From: Staphylococcus felis
GTDB taxonomy: Bacteria; Bacillota; Bacilli; Staphylococcales; Staphylococcaceae
Direction: 5' to 3'
NCBI RefSeq assembly: GCF_003012915.1
Contig: NZ_CP027770.1
Coordinates: 2,232,001-2,296,000 of the forward strand
DNA: 64,000 nucleotides
Positions within the stretch are counted from its first letter, which is position 1, and the number at the start of each line of letters is the position of its first letter. The notes beneath the pieces were generated by a model. It was given only the letters and a program-made list of their open reading frames with translations. It was not told the origin of the DNA and searched no databases. Below are positions 1 to 10,193 of this stretch, in pieces. Made by a program: the position numbers and the translations under genes.

Positions 1-108
1 CTCGAATTATTACAACAAATTAAAGAAAACCGGTATTTCATCTTCATTTTGTATGGATTCTGCCAATATATAGGTTGTTTTCTTTTTTGTTGGGTTGGCT
101 ACCACATA
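1..108 (+). CDS. C-terminal end of a membrane protein (partial)
   Basis: The frame open from base 1 ends in TAA at 106-108 and gives 35 residues, LELLQQIKENR followed by a hydrophobic, aromatic-rich stretch that looks like a final membrane helix. A hairpin terminator follows at once on the same strand, which supports a real gene end. The family cannot be told from so short a tail. Confidence 0.45.
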
Positions 109-112
109 TAAA

Positions 113-165
113 AGCTGAGAAAGATTGGCTCGTTTATTTTAGAATTCCAGTCTTTCTCAGCTATT
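113..165. terminator. Bidirectional hairpin terminator
   Basis: AGCTGAGAAAGATTGG pairs with the matching arm ending in CTTTCTCAGCT at 151-165. It lies between the end of the plus-strand partial gene and the end of the minus-strand aldo/keto reductase, so it can serve both convergent transcripts. Confidence 0.7.
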
Positions 166-171
166 CTTACT

Positions 172-1005
172 TTATTGTCCGTTAAATTCTAGTGGGTTTG
201 GTCCAATACGCTTATCTTTATTCAGTTGATCCAAGCGTTCCATTTGATCTTGCGTCAGCTCAAAGTCAAATACATTTATATTTTCATTAATCCTAGACGG
301 TGTTACTGATTTAGGAATCGTCACAACACCATTTTGTATATTCCATCTAATAATGACTTGAGCAGGCGAATGATTTACTTCACGCGCAATCTCATTGACT
401 ACAGTATCTGTTAATATTTGGGCATTCATGAGAGGTGACCAAGATTCCATTTGAATATGTTGTGCTTCAAGATAATCCTTCAAACGACTTTGCGTTAAAT
501 AAGGATGGTATTCAACTTGATTGATAACAGGTTTTATTTTAGCTTCACTGAGCAAATGATCTAAATGCTCTACATTGAAGTTACTTACTCCAATATTATC
601 AACAAGACCTTTTTCGTATAACATTTCCATGCCTTTCCATGTCTCGACCATCAATGACTCATCCAATCCAGGCCAGTGCATAAGGTATAAATCCAATCTA
701 TCTAAACCTAGACGATTGAGTGAAGCTTTATAAGCCGCTTCAACATTTTCATAGCCATAATCAGTCAACCAAAGCTTAGAAGTGATAAATAAATCATCAC
801 GCTGAAGGTTGGTCTCTTCTAAAGCCTCATGTATACCTTGGCCAACCATTTCTTCGTTTTGATAGATCATCGCTGTATCAATACTTCTATATCCATTTTT
901 GATTGCGTGTTTCACTGCACTTTTAGCATCTTCATCATTTTTAACTCGGAATGTCCCAATTCCAACTTTAGGCATTTGATTTCCATTGTAAAAAGTAATA
1001 TTCAT
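172..1005 (-). CDS. Aldo/keto reductase (AKR5-like, YtbE/YvgN type)
   Basis: This 277-residue protein is a cytosolic NADPH-dependent aldo/keto reductase that probably reduces small aldehydes or ketoaldehydes such as methylglyoxal. The catalytic tetrad is visible: D43, Y48, K77 and H110 in the settings SIDTAMIYQNE, ITSKLW and LYLMHWPG. The cofactor-binding IPKSVTPSRI segment is present near residue 230. The length is normal for the family, and a G-rich ribosome site stands before the ATG. It is monocistronic between two intergenic spacers. The exact substrate cannot be read from sequence. Confidence 0.9.
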   Translation of the reverse strand: MNITFYNGNQMPKVGIGTFRVKNDEDAKSAVKHAIKNGYRSIDTAMIYQNEEMVGQGIHEALEETNLQRDDLFITSKLWLTDYGYENVEAAYKASLNRLGLDRLDLYLMHWPGLDESLMVETWKGMEMLYEKGLVDNIGVSNFNVEHLDHLLSEAKIKPVINQVEYHPYLTQSRLKDYLEAQHIQMESWSPLMNAQILTDTVVNEIAREVNHSPAQVIIRWNIQNGVVTIPKSVTPSRINENINVFDFELTQDQMERLDQLNKDKRIGPNPLEFNGQ

Positions 1006-1208
1006 ATTTTGACCCCCTATTATTCATCTTTAAACTTCAATTCAAATGGTAAATCAAAACTTATCATATGAAAAATATTTAAACTTAATACTTAAAAAAA
1101 TACAATTATTACCTGATGCGTACCTATTTCGATTAAAATGATATAGATAAACAGGCTGGGATATATATCGAAGTTTTCTTATCATGAGATGATTCATTCA
1201 ATATTACG

Positions 1209-1427
1209 AAAGTGTCCTTTTTTAAAAGTGTTTTAATGTAAAATTACATGTATATCACGTCGTATTGTTGGCGAGACGCCTGAGGGAATAAGATGAGCGT
1301 CGAGACCGCGGCTCGATCCATCCCCTAAGAAATGTGAGCCAAACAATACGAATGATTGATAAAAGAAGAGCGTAGAGGTGATTCAATCATGATTCATCTC
1401 TACGCTATCATTTTGGGATTGATGTTC
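1209..1427 (+). repeat. Structured intergenic repeat, copy 1 (uninterrupted)
   Basis: This roughly 220-bp block recurs in inverted orientation at 21687-21890, where a group II intron splits it, and in shortened form at 26497-26613. It begins AAAGTGTC plus a T-run. It then has an outer stem CGTATTGTT/AACAATACG around a GC-rich core (CGAG/CTCG and GGATG/CATCC-type arms), and ends with a long hairpin (GCGTAGAGGTGATTC with its complement) followed by TTTTGGGATTGATG. No reading frame is apparent. It fills most of the 435-bp gap between the reductase and the NERD gene. It could be a MITE-like element or a structured RNA. Confidence 0.75.
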
Positions 1428-1441
1428 CAAACGCTTTTCAT

Positions 1442-2353
1442 TTAGTTAAATGATTCAATTTCGTCCATAATTTGTTGTAATGCATCAACATCGTATTGAA
1501 TACGACCATGAAAAACAAACTTATTGAAGTACTCATTTAATTGTTCAGGTCCCACAAGCACTTTTGTACTACTATGATTTGCATAATTCGAAATAGTGAC
1601 ATCGCCATCATTTTTAGGATTAAAATACAAAATGGTTGCTGGTGTATATTTTAAGTTTAATTCTCTTTGCAATTTAGTAGCTAAATTTTCAATATATGAC
1701 AATCGTTCTGTATAATCTTTAATCGATAAACGATGCTGATCTGTGTCATCTTCATCAAGCACTATTGTTTGTGGCACAGTTTTATCAAGGTTTAAAGTTG
1801 CAAAAACCTGAGCCATCATTGGATTATCAGAGAATTGTTGTTGACTCACCCCTTGATATACGTGTCCTTTTAATACTTCTGAGTCTATAATATATAGACC
1901 TGTACGCGTTAATACTAGATGACTAATACGTGTAATATCTTCTAAATTATTCGCTGGTAAAAATATATTTGCCAAAATATGCATATCCTCTGGACGAATA
2001 CGCTTTTCGTCCACTAAGCGCTCACGAATGCCTAACAAACGCATATCAGTAACATATTCACTGTGATTTTTAGAGAATAGCTTTAAAGCATCAATTTCTC
2101 TATTTTTAGAGGATAACATCGATTCATATTCTTGCTTATGCTTTGTATCAGCTTTTTTCTTTTCGATACGTACTTTTTCCATCGCTTCATGATGCTCAGA
2201 ATTAAGTTTTTCTTGCTTTGTTTCTAGCTGGTTTGCAAAGTTTTTTTCAGCTTTTTTCTTACTATTCAAAGCAAAAATGAATAATAACAAGAACAACGCT
2301 GCAATTACTATTGCTGCAATTAAGCCAACTTCCATTGGACCAAATTGTATCAT
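1442..2353 (-). CDS. Membrane-anchored NERD-domain protein
   Basis: This 303-residue protein has one N-terminal transmembrane segment (about 8-29). A charged coiled coil follows (about 31-95, rich in K/E), then a globular C-terminal part (about 110-300) with the look of a nuclease-related (NERD) domain, including LVLTRTGLYIIDSEVLKG. Its function is unknown; the family is linked to nucleic-acid processing by fold only. It lies just downstream of metK on the same strand with a spacing of 91 bp. I am fairly sure of the architecture and less so of the domain name. Confidence 0.7.
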   Translation of the reverse strand: MIQFGPMEVGLIAAIVIAALFLLLFIFALNSKKKAEKNFANQLETKQEKLNSEHHEAMEKVRIEKKKADTKHKQEYESMLSSKNREIDALKLFSKNHSEYVTDMRLLGIRERLVDEKRIRPEDMHILANIFLPANNLEDITRISHLVLTRTGLYIIDSEVLKGHVYQGVSQQQFSDNPMMAQVFATLNLDKTVPQTIVLDEDDTDQHRLSIKDYTERLSYIENLATKLQRELNLKYTPATILYFNPKNDGDVTISNYANHSSTKVLVGPEQLNEYFNKFVFHGRIQYDVDALQQIMDEIESFN

Positions 2354-2444
2354 TTGTCTATTCCCTTCCTTTTAACTACTTATTCTATAATATACTATTA
2401 TATTAGATAAACGCTGAATAAGCGATAGTTATCCTCACTAAAAT

Positions 2445-3644
2445 TTAAGATTTTATGTTGAGTGCTTCTCTTATCATATCCACTTTGTCAGTACGCTCCC
2501 AAGGTACATCAATGTCATTTCGTCCAAAATGTCCATATGCTGCCGTTTGTTTATAAATAGGACGTTGCAAATCAAGCATTTGTATAATACCGGCAGGACG
2601 TAGGTCAAAATGTTGACGAACAACTTCAATTAAGTTATCTTCACTCACCGAACTTGTACCAAATGTATCGATAGCTATTGATACTGGCTGAGCAACACCG
2701 ATTGCATATGCTAATTGAACTTCACATTTATCAGCTACACCTGCAGCGACAATATTTTTAGCTACGTATCTCGCAGCATAAGCACCTGATCGGTCAACTT
2801 TAGTAGGATCTTTCCCAGAAAACGCTCCGCCTCCATGACGTGCATAGCCTCCATATGTATCAACAATAATTTTACGTCCAGTTAATCCAGCATCTCCTTG
2901 AGGGCCACCGATAACAAAACGTCCTGTTGGATTAATAAAAAATTTAGTTTCATCATCCAATAAACTGTCATCAATAATTGGATAAATAACGTGTTCTTTA
3001 ATGTCTTTTTGAATATCTTCAAGTTCAATTTCTTCGTGATGTTGGGAAGAGACGACAATTGTATCTATTCGTTTTGGCGCATCTTGTTCATCATATTCGA
3101 TAGTGACTTGAACTTTGCCATCTGGGCGTAAATAATCTAAAGTGCCATTTTTACGCACTTCTGATAATCGCTTTGCAAGTTTATGTGATAAATCAATTGG
3201 TAAAGGCATGAATGTTTCAGTTTCATTCGTTGCGTATCCAAACATTAATCCTTGGTCTCCCGCCCCGATATTCAAAACTTCTTCACTATTTTCATCACGG
3301 TACTCTAATGCTCGATCAACACCTTGTGCAATATCAGGAGATTGCTCATCTATCGCAGTTAAGACGGACATCGTCTTAAAGTCATAACCATACTTTGCAC
3401 GAGTATATCCAATTTCTTTTACAGTCTCACGTACAACTTTGGGTATATCAACATATGTTGAAGTAGAAATCTCACCTGAAATTAATGCCATCCCTGTTGT
3501 AACTGTTGTTTCACAAGCTACACGTGCATTTTGATCTCCCTTTAAAATTTCATCTAAAATTGCGTCAGATATTTGGTCTGCAATTTTATCTGGATGACCT
3601 TCTGTTACTGATTCTGATGTAAATAAACGTCTGTTATATGTCAT
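2445..3644 (-). CDS. metK: S-adenosylmethionine synthetase
   Basis: MetK makes S-adenosylmethionine from methionine and ATP in the cytosol. The 399-residue length is standard. The signatures are in place: [17 protein letters not shown] at 14-30, GAGDQG at 127-132 and the phosphate-binding loop GGGAFSGKD at 271-279. A SAM-I riboswitch with its terminator lies in the leader (3695-3861), so expression should fall when SAM is abundant. It is divergent from pckA, as in other staphylococci. Confidence 0.98.
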   Translation of the reverse strand: MTYNRRLFTSESVTEGHPDKIADQISDAILDEILKGDQNARVACETTVTTGMALISGEISTSTYVDIPKVVRETVKEIGYTRAKYGYDFKTMSVLTAIDEQSPDIAQGVDRALEYRDENSEEVLNIGAGDQGLMFGYATNETETFMPLPIDLSHKLAKRLSEVRKNGTLDYLRPDGKVQVTIEYDEQDAPKRIDTIVVSSQHHEEIELEDIQKDIKEHVIYPIIDDSLLDDETKFFINPTGRFVIGGPQGDAGLTGRKIIVDTYGGYARHGGGAFSGKDPTKVDRSGAYAARYVAKNIVAAGVADKCEVQLAYAIGVAQPVSIAIDTFGTSSVSEDNLIEVVRQHFDLRPAGIIQMLDLQRPIYKQTAAYGHFGRNDIDVPWERTDKVDMIREALNIKS

Positions 3645-3694
3645 AGTATGCTCCTTTTAATTTTATTACGAACATTCTCTGTATCTGAGCTAAA

Positions 3695-3861
3695 TAAAAA
3701 AAGCCTTTCACAACTACAATAGATAGAGTGAAGGCTCAAAACGTCCATTCGCTCTTATCGTTCAGACTCTATATGTCTGCAAACGGTTTGGCACCTTTCT
3801 TTGTTAAAAGAGGTTGCTGGGTTTCATTGGGTCCATGTCCCTCCACCACTCAGGATAAGAG
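3695..3861 (-). promoter_or_regulatory. SAM-I riboswitch (S box) with terminator, upstream of metK
   Basis: Read on the minus strand, P1 arms CTCTTATC (3854-3861) and GATAAGAG (3752-3759) enclose the S-box core. That core includes GTGGAGGGAC, ATGAAACCCAGCAACC and GGTGCCAAA. After P1 comes a hairpin AGCCTT...AAGGCT (3703-3736) with a T-run at 3695-3702, which is the terminator. In this class SAM binding stabilises P1 and lets the terminator form, shutting off metK. Confidence 0.96.
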
Positions 3862-4084
3862 AATCCGCTTATCTCATATTACAATAAGATGATGAAAGAT
3901 GTCAATTTGTATATATTTATTTCTCATTAAATTAAATAGTTTTTTATCTGAAAGTCTGCTTTGAAAACAAATATGAATGTACGATAAATTTTTCTATAAA
4001 CAGTGGGTATTATTAAGTGAATGTGTTATACTCTTAAATTGTAAAGGCTTACATTTAGCGAATATTTTTATGGAGGGATACATC

Positions 4085-5665
4085 ATGTCATTTGATACGA
4101 AACAGATGGATGAATTAATCAAAAAGCCTACTTCACATTTTCAACTTACTACTACTGAACTTTATAACAAAATTTTAAAAAGAGAAGAAGCAGAATTAAC
4201 AGAATTTGGGGCAATTAACGCTAAAACTGGAGAATATACGGGGCGTTCTCCTAAAGACAAATTCATTGTAGATAATCCACAAGTAAAAGATGATATTGAG
4301 TGGGGACCAATCAATCAACCTATTTCTGAAGAAAAATTTTTGAATTTGTATGACCAAGCCCTTGATTATTTAAATCAAAAAGATGAACTATTTGTGTTTA
4401 ATGGTTATGCTGGTAGTGATCAAGATTCTCGTTTGAAACTTACCGTCATTAATGAATTCGCTTGGCATAATCTCTTTGCTCAAAATATGTTTATTCGACC
4501 TCATTCAAAAGAAGAAGCATCAAAAATCCGTGCTGACTTTACTATTGTATCTGCACCTACCTTTAAGGCAAATCCAGAAAAAGATGGAACAAGATCTGAA
4601 ACATTTGTCATTATCTCCTTTAAGCATAAAATTGTTTTAATTGGGGGTACTGAGTATGCGGGCGAAATGAAAAAATCCATTTTCTCAGTTATGAATTATT
4701 TATTACCACAACAGGATATTATGAGTATGCATTGTTCTGCAAATGTAGGAAATAAAGGCGACGTCGCTTTGTTTTTCGGCTTATCTGGTACAGGAAAAAC
4801 AACGCTATCTGCTGATCCGGAGCGTAGATTAATAGGTGATGATGAGCATGGTTGGAATGAAAATGGGGTTTTCAATATTGAAGGTGGTTGTTATGCAAAA
4901 GCCATTAACTTGTCTGCGGAAAAAGAACCTCAAATATTTCAAGCCATCCGCTACGGTACTGTTCTTGAAAACTTAGTAGTTGATGAGCATGGTTATGTCG
5001 ATTTTGACGATAATCACTTTACTGAAAATACGCGTGCAGCTTATCCTATCCATCATATTGATAATGTTGTATTACCATCAAAAGCATCTCATCCAAATAC
5101 AATTATTTTCTTAACAGCTGACGCATTTGGTGTGTTACCTCCTATTTCAAAATTGACGAAAGATCAAGCTATGTATCACTTTTTAAGTGGATTCACATCG
5201 AAACTTGCTGGAACTGAACGCGGTATTACTGAACCTCTACCATCGTTTTCAACGTGCTTTGGTGCTCCTTTCCTTCCATTGAGTGCTAAAGTCTATGCTG
5301 ATTTATTAGGTAAACTTATAGATGAACATGAAGTTGACGTATACCTTGTCAACACAGGATGGACTGGTGGTAAATACGGAGAAGGTAACCGTATACAATT
5401 AAAATATACACGCAAAATGGTAAATGATGCTATTAAAGGCAATCTTAAAGACGTTCCATTCGAGCAAGACGACATATTCGGCCTAAGCATCCCTAAATCT
5501 GTTGAAGGTGTGCCAACTACAATCTTGCAACCTATAAATGCTTGGACTGATAAAGAGGCCTATCGCAAACAAGCACTTGATTTAGTCGAGAGATTCCGAG
5601 ACAACTTCAAAAAGTTCGGTGAAGAAACAGAACACCTCGAAAAAAACGGTGGATTTAAAGGCTAA
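4085..5665 (+). CDS. pckA: Phosphoenolpyruvate carboxykinase (ATP)
   Basis: PckA converts oxaloacetate and ATP to phosphoenolpyruvate, the first committed step of gluconeogenesis. The ATG at 4085 is chosen because GGAGGG lies 9 bases before it; the frame is open further upstream but without a ribosome site. The resulting 526 residues match the family. Visible motifs are RSP at 54-56 (substrate arginine), the P-loop [11 protein letters not shown] at 232-242 and GDDEHGW at 251-257 (metal-binding region). It is divergent from metK and ends before a hairpin terminator at 5742-5818. Confidence 0.97.
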   Translation: MSFDTKQMDELIKKPTSHFQLTTTELYNKILKREEAELTEFGAINAKTGEYTGRSPKDKFIVDNPQVKDDIEWGPINQPISEEKFLNLYDQALDYLNQKDELFVFNGYAGSDQDSRLKLTVINEFAWHNLFAQNMFIRPHSKEEASKIRADFTIVSAPTFKANPEKDGTRSETFVIISFKHKIVLIGGTEYAGEMKKSIFSVMNYLLPQQDIMSMHCSANVGNKGDVALFFGLSGTGKTTLSADPERRLIGDDEHGWNENGVFNIEGGCYAKAINLSAEKEPQIFQAIRYGTVLENLVVDEHGYVDFDDNHFTENTRAAYPIHHIDNVVLPSKASHPNTIIFLTADAFGVLPPISKLTKDQAMYHFLSGFTSKLAGTERGITEPLPSFSTCFGAPFLPLSAKVYADLLGKLIDEHEVDVYLVNTGWTGGKYGEGNRIQLKYTRKMVNDAIKGNLKDVPFEQDDIFGLSIPKSVEGVPTTILQPINAWTDKEAYRKQALDLVERFRDNFKKFGEETEHLEKNGGFKG

Positions 5666-5741
5666 AAAAGTTCAAATATCATCAAGATATTAAGCTATCC
5701 ACTGTTATTATGACTATAAAATAAATAGTTAGTAAAAATAT

Positions 5742-5818
5742 AGAATGAGTGTGAGACTTAGCAACTTTTTCTTATTGGAAATTGATAAACTGCTTTTGTT
5801 TCACATTCATTCTTTTTT
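5742..5818 (+). terminator. Terminator after pckA
   Basis: AATGAGTGTGA pairs with TCACATTCATT across a loop of about 50 bases and is followed by TCTTTTTT. It lies between convergent pckA and the hydrolase gene. Confidence 0.6.
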
Positions 5819-5866
5819 AAATCCGTCGTTTTAAATCCAAGAAAAAACAATCATCTCACTTGTCAA

Positions 5867-6655
5867 TCATGCTAATCTATCTTGTTCAATGTCATTCATC
5901 CATTGATGTACTGTATTCAACACCTGCTTCATTGCTTCAGGTCTAGGGACGTGCCCTTCCTCACACTGATACATTGTTTTAAAATAAGCACCGACTTGCT
6001 TTAAATGCGCTTCTAAATAGGCAGCTTGTCTAATACTCACTTGCATATCTTTTGCACCATGAATAATCAGTATTGGTGGCGATTGATGATCAATAGATTT
6101 TATAGCATTTCGTAATTCATAAGCTTCCTTATCCTTTTTAGGATGGCCGACCATTCGTCTCAACATGCCACGTAAATCCACACGTTCTTCATACATTAAG
6201 TGTAAGTCCATAACACCGCCCCAAATCATATAGCTATCTGCCTTTACTTTTTGAAAAGTAAGCAAACCTTGTATCCCTCCACGCGAAAAACCTATTAAAT
6301 GTAAATATGCAGTTGGGTAAAATGACTTTAAAATCGATACAGCCTCTTCCACATCTTTCAAATCGTCACCTGCAAAAGCATCTCGTCCTTCACTACCATT
6401 ACTTCCTCTATAATAGGGTGCAAAAACCAATGTGTGTGGTGATATAAATTGCAATAAACGTGCCAATCGTACACGTCCGACATGTCCTTTACCACCTCTC
6501 AAATAAACCACAATTCTCGTTATCTTACGACGCTCTTTGGGAATCACAGACAAACCTCTTACTTTGAGTTGATCCACTTGATAAATCCATTCTTCAACGT
6601 CATGCATAAGCAATTCAGCAGGCATAGGCTTACTACTGATAAAAGCCAAGCTCAA
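5867..6655 (-). CDS. Alpha/beta hydrolase, prolyl-oligopeptidase-like
   Basis: This cytosolic serine hydrolase of about 262 residues has a visible triad: nucleophile S124 in GFSRGG, D203 in HGAKD and H235 in CEEGH, in the order of the S9 peptidase/esterase fold. The start is a TTG, at 6655 or at codon 3 (6649), because AAAGGA sits just before. Its start overlaps the end of the NUDIX gene by 23 bases, so the two are probably translationally coupled. The substrate is unknown. Confidence 0.8.
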   Translation of the reverse strand: MSLAFISSKPMPAELLMHDVEEWIYQVDQLKVRGLSVIPKERRKITRIVVYLRGGKGHVGRVRLARLLQFISPHTLVFAPYYRGSNGSEGRDAFAGDDLKDVEEAVSILKSFYPTAYLHLIGFSRGGIQGLLTFQKVKADSYMIWGGVMDLHLMYEERVDLRGMLRRMVGHPKKDKEAYELRNAIKSIDHQSPPILIIHGAKDMQVSIRQAAYLEAHLKQVGAYFKTMYQCEEGHVPRPEAMKQVLNTVHQWMNDIEQDRLA

Positions 6656-7100
6656 TCATCCTTTCAACACATTTTAAAATCGCCTTGTCATTGAGTAAGT
6701 AACTTTTTTGATGATGGGGTATATCATCAATTGAATTAAATAAAATAGGCCCTTTTGTCTCTAAATAGTCTGTTTTACTATCGATCTTATCTACCATTAC
6801 AACATACACATCTTTAGTAAAAGCACCTTTTTGTGAAAACACTTTATATTGAGCAATATAATAGGCATGATGAAAACGCGCTCCTGTTTCTTCATATAGT
6901 TCTCTTTTTAAGGCAGTCTCACTTTTTTCTCCCAACTCACGCTTACCACCCGGAAATTCTATTCCGCGTATTAAATGCTGTGTAAAAAGCAACTGATTTT
7001 TGTAAATCGGCAATGCTAATACATGATCTCCATCACGTTCGTCACTGTCATATTTAAAATCTAATGCTACATGTTGTTGATTCACATCTCTAAACTCCAC
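6633..7100 (-). CDS. ytkD: NUDIX hydrolase, YtkD-like nucleoside triphosphate phosphatase
   Basis: YtkD-type proteins hydrolyse (oxidised) purine nucleoside triphosphates and protect against mutagenic 8-oxo-dGTP. The NUDIX box is complete at about residues 51-73: [18 protein letters not shown] followed by YEETG, with all catalytic glutamates. I place the start at the GTG at 7100, 8 bases after AAGGGGGA, giving 155 residues; the GTG at 7118 would include the ribosome site itself. It is the first gene of a two-gene operon with the hydrolase, and divergent from yidD. Confidence 0.85.
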   Translation of the reverse strand: MEFRDVNQQHVALDFKYDSDERDGDHVLALPIYKNQLLFTQHLIRGIEFPGGKRELGEKSETALKRELYEETGARFHHAYYIAQYKVFSQKGAFTKDVYVVMVDKIDSKTDYLETKGPILFNSIDDIPHHQKSYLLNDKAILKCVERMIELGFYQ

Positions 7101-7160
7101 AAACTTTTCCCCCTTCACATCTATGTTACAATAAAACTATTCATTTCAAGGAGGTACATT

Positions 7161-7394
7161 TTGAAAACAGTCTTAATTGGTCTCATCAGAATATATCAAC
7201 GCTTCATTTCACCTTTGACCCCGCCTTCGTGTCGATTTTATCCAACTTGCTCAAACTATACATTAGAAGCAATACGTGTACATGGTGCAATCAAAGGCAC
7301 TTGGTTAGGGGTCAAAAGAATTCTTAAATGTCACCCATTTCATAAAGGTGGGTTTGATCCCGTTCCAATCAAAAAAGAAAACAAAGATTCTTAA
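7161..7394 (+). CDS. yidD: Membrane protein insertion efficiency factor YidD
   Basis: YidD is a small amphipathic inner-membrane-associated protein that helps YidC/Oxa1 insert membrane proteins. The 77-residue product has the family core [15 protein letters not shown] and the [18 protein letters not shown] segment (here [19 protein letters not shown]). The start is TTG at 7161, placed by AAGGAGGT 7 bases upstream. It is divergent from ytkD with only about 60 bp between the starts. Confidence 0.93.
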   Translation: MKTVLIGLIRIYQRFISPLTPPSCRFYPTCSNYTLEAIRVHGAIKGTWLGVKRILKCHPFHKGGFDPVPIKKENKDS

Positions 7395-7469
7395 TCTATT
7401 CAACTCTTAATAACCATCGTCACATGAAAATGATTATTACAAGGTTATTGAAGATGCAGTTAACGTTTG

Positions 7470-7528
7470 AGCATAACACCACAATTCAAAAAAGGTTTTC
7501 TATTTTTGATGAATTGTGAAGTTATGCT
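7470..7528. terminator. Convergent hairpin between yidD and menC
   Basis: AGCATAAC-CACAATTCA pairs with TGAATTGTG-AGTTATGCT, giving about 17 paired bases around an A/T loop. The flanking T-runs are poor, so it may block transcription from both sides weakly or act on RNA stability. Confidence 0.5.
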
Positions 7529-7564
7529 AAAAACGTTGTATCCAAAACATCAATTATCGCCTTT

Positions 7565-8569
7565 TCATAACTTTAAGGTGGTCATCAGCTTTAATCGGCT
7601 TTTTTGAACGATTGGCGGATGAAAAAGAATGTCCCCCTCTTTCGATAAGTCCGATTCATCTACAACATCCTCTGTAAAATAGTATCCACTTGGAGTAACA
7701 TCCCCGGAAAAATCACCAAATTGACTTAAATACGCTGTAAAATAACGACTTAATCCCAGTTCGTACATTCCGCCGATAACAATACGAACCTTTTTTTGCT
7801 GTAAATATTCAATTAATTGCAATGCTTTGTCAATACCACCTACACGAAATGGTTTAATGACGACCACACCAATATTATAGCGGTGAACTAATTTTAAAAT
7901 ATTTTGATAAGTGGTTGCTTTTTCATCAATAGCAATGGTAGGCAGTTCATTGGATTCTTCAATAATATTTAAATCTAAAAAAGGTTCTTCAATAAATGCC
8001 AAATGATATTTTTTTAACCTTTTTAATTGATTGATATCATCTTGATCCAAGCTTTGATTCGCATCAGTCGATATAGGTATATTAGGATACATGCTACTTA
8101 TCCATTTAACTTGATCAACTATATGTGCATTCCACTTTATCTTAATACGTCCTGCATGTTCTAAATTCAAAATCCTTCTAGATAAATCGCCATTAATCGT
8201 TGAAGTCATTTTAACTTGAAATGAACCTAAATTATGAAATGCTTGATACAAAGCCATCACTAGAGTCGCACGTGCAGCAGGTCTAGAATTGAGTGAATCA
8301 ATGTAATATTGTGCTTCTTCAAATGTATGAAGTTCAACACCTTTATACTTTTCAAACCACTCACAAAGCGTTTGATATACGGTTTTTATTGTTTCATCAT
8401 GATACCAATCTGTTTCAAAAGCATTGCACTCACCAAACCATTCATTGTTAAATTCATCAATCAAGCCAATAAATAGTGTCTGACGCGACTCTAATTCAAT
8501 TTTACGAGTTATCATTGGATGTTTAAATTTAGCAGAAAATTGATAAAAACGTAACTCCTTTAATATCAT
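7565..8569 (-). CDS. menC: o-Succinylbenzoate synthase
   Basis: MenC dehydrates SHCHC to o-succinylbenzoate in menaquinone synthesis and belongs to the enolase superfamily. The barrel residues are visible in the 334-residue product: K143/K145 in RIKIKW, metal ligands D169 (STDAN), E194 (FIEEPF) and D215 (AIDEK), and K239 in VVIKPFRVGG. Its start overlaps the menE stop by four bases (ATGA), so menE and menC are translationally coupled. MenC catalyses the step before MenE. Confidence 0.95.
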   Translation of the reverse strand: MILKELRFYQFSAKFKHPMITRKIELESRQTLFIGLIDEFNNEWFGECNAFETDWYHDETIKTVYQTLCEWFEKYKGVELHTFEEAQYYIDSLNSRPAARATLVMALYQAFHNLGSFQVKMTSTINGDLSRRILNLEHAGRIKIKWNAHIVDQVKWISSMYPNIPISTDANQSLDQDDINQLKRLKKYHLAFIEEPFLDLNIIEESNELPTIAIDEKATTYQNILKLVHRYNIGVVVIKPFRVGGIDKALQLIEYLQQKKVRIVIGGMYELGLSRYFTAYLSQFGDFSGDVTPSGYYFTEDVVDESDLSKEGDILFHPPIVQKSRLKLMTTLKL

Positions 8570-9963
8570 AGCTCATCACCTGATAAAATTTTACGTTTTA
8601 ATTTACCTGTACTTGTATAAGGGAGCGCTTTGACAAATTTTATCTTAGTCGGCAGTTTATATTTTGCTAAAAATCGGGATAGATAGCCCTCAATATTAAA
8701 GTCAGTTTGATTGGCAACTAAATACAACATTGGTCTTTGTCCCCATGTTTCATCATTGATACCTACACACATCGCATCAATAACTTGTGGATGCATTTTG
8801 GCTACATTTTCAACCTCATTGGGATATATATTTTCACCACCACTAATAATTAAATCTTTTCGACGATCGTAAATTTTAACATAACCCCATTCATTGATAC
8901 TTGCGATATCACCCGTATGAAAATAACCCTCTTGATCAAAAACAGATGAATTGGCATCATTTGGATATATATAACCATTCATAATATTTTTGCCTTTAAC
9001 ACACAATTCTCCATGTCCTTTATCATTAACGTTGATTATTTTTAACGATATGTTTTCAGTGGCTTTACCCACAGTATCATGATGTGCCTTTAACATTTCT
9101 GGTGTTGCTGTTAAAAACTGAGAGCAGGTTTCAGTCATTCCAAATGAATTGTATATCGGTAGATGATAACTCAAGCCTAACTGAATAAATTCACTACTCA
9201 ACTTAGCACCACCTAATAGAATTTTTTCAAGATGATACGGTTGATGTAAACCACTTTCAATGAGTTTTTTCAAAGTAATAGGAACCAATGAAACATGACT
9301 TATTTTTTGAGTTTGGATCACATCTAAAACTAATGTCGAGTCAAATTTAGGCATGAGATAAATGGTAAAACCAGCTAGAAGACTTCTTAATACAATACTT
9401 AAACCTGAGATATGATATAAAGGCAACACGAGTAACCACTTTGTACGGTCGTTAAATCCTAAACTATTTTGACATTCTCTCGCACTTGCTCGATGATTTT
9501 CAAATGTTTGAGGAACTGCTTTTTGAATACCTGTCGTCCCAGATGTAAACATAATCGAGGCAACTTGTTGCTCTGAGTGCATCATTTCTATCGGCGCTAG
9601 TTCATTTGATTGCAAGCAGTCATAATGAATAACATCAAAAGTATCACTAATTTTTAAATTTTGAGTTGTCACAATCGTATTTACTTGAATTGATTTCATT
9701 TGCGTCATTATTTCATTTTGAGTCAATCGATTATTAATAAGTGCAATTTCAATATTATAGAGCCATGCTGCATGAATTAAAATAAGTGACTCAACTGAAT
9801 TATCAATATATAGACCAAGACGCTTTTGCTTTAATGCTTTTAATGCCGTACCTTTTTGTTGTGCCAATTTCATTAATGCTTTAAAGGTTAAGGATTGCTG
9901 CTCTGATTCAATCGCAATCTGATTCGGATTGAGTCGCGCTTTTGTTACGAGCCAGTGTTCCAT
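8566..9963 (-). CDS. menE: o-Succinylbenzoate–CoA ligase
   Basis: MenE activates o-succinylbenzoate to its CoA thioester with ATP in menaquinone synthesis. The 465-residue protein shows the adenylate-forming motif MFTSGTTGIQK at about 138-148, NSFGMTETCSQ in the middle, and the C-terminal GELCVKG, YHTGDIA-type and KLKRKIL segments. The ATG at 9963 follows AGGAGGACTAAC; the frame is open 42 bases further up but has no ribosome site there. menE is the first gene of the menE–menC pair. Confidence 0.95.
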   Translation of the reverse strand: MEHWLVTKARLNPNQIAIESEQQSLTFKALMKLAQQKGTALKALKQKRLGLYIDNSVESLILIHAAWLYNIEIALINNRLTQNEIMTQMKSIQVNTIVTTQNLKISDTFDVIHYDCLQSNELAPIEMMHSEQQVASIMFTSGTTGIQKAVPQTFENHRASARECQNSLGFNDRTKWLLVLPLYHISGLSIVLRSLLAGFTIYLMPKFDSTLVLDVIQTQKISHVSLVPITLKKLIESGLHQPYHLEKILLGGAKLSSEFIQLGLSYHLPIYNSFGMTETCSQFLTATPEMLKAHHDTVGKATENISLKIINVNDKGHGELCVKGKNIMNGYIYPNDANSSVFDQEGYFHTGDIASINEWGYVKIYDRRKDLIISGGENIYPNEVENVAKMHPQVIDAMCVGINDETWGQRPMLYLVANQTDFNIEGYLSRFLAKYKLPTKIKFVKALPYTSTGKLKRKILSGDEL

Positions 9964-10041
9964 GTTAGTCCTCCTAAATAGTATCATTACTACTATTATA
10001 GTCATTATTTAATATTCTTGCATTTTTTAAATTTACTTCAT

Positions 10042-10107
10042 CAAAATACATAAAAAGAAGATACCTTGGATGTCGTTTATCAATAATCCAAAATACCTTC
10101 TTCCTAC
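10042..10107 (-). terminator. Hairpin, probably the terminator of an old IS
   Basis: Imperfect arms GAAGATACC-TTGGAT and ATCCAAAATACCTTCTTC face each other. On the minus strand the hairpin lies downstream of the transposase remnant at 10194-10515, which suggests it is that element's 3' end. Confidence 0.4.
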
Positions 10108-10193
10108 ATTGTCATTTCAAATGAACTTTAAAGCATCTTTACCAATTGTATAGACACTCTTGACACTCTTATTTGATCCATCTGATAAATCCA

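Noticed and set aside
1259..1345. CRISPR-like or STAR-type repeat
   Set aside because: There is no array of short repeats with spacers, and the STAR core (TGTTGNGGCCCN) is absent; it is one copy of the dispersed structured repeat.
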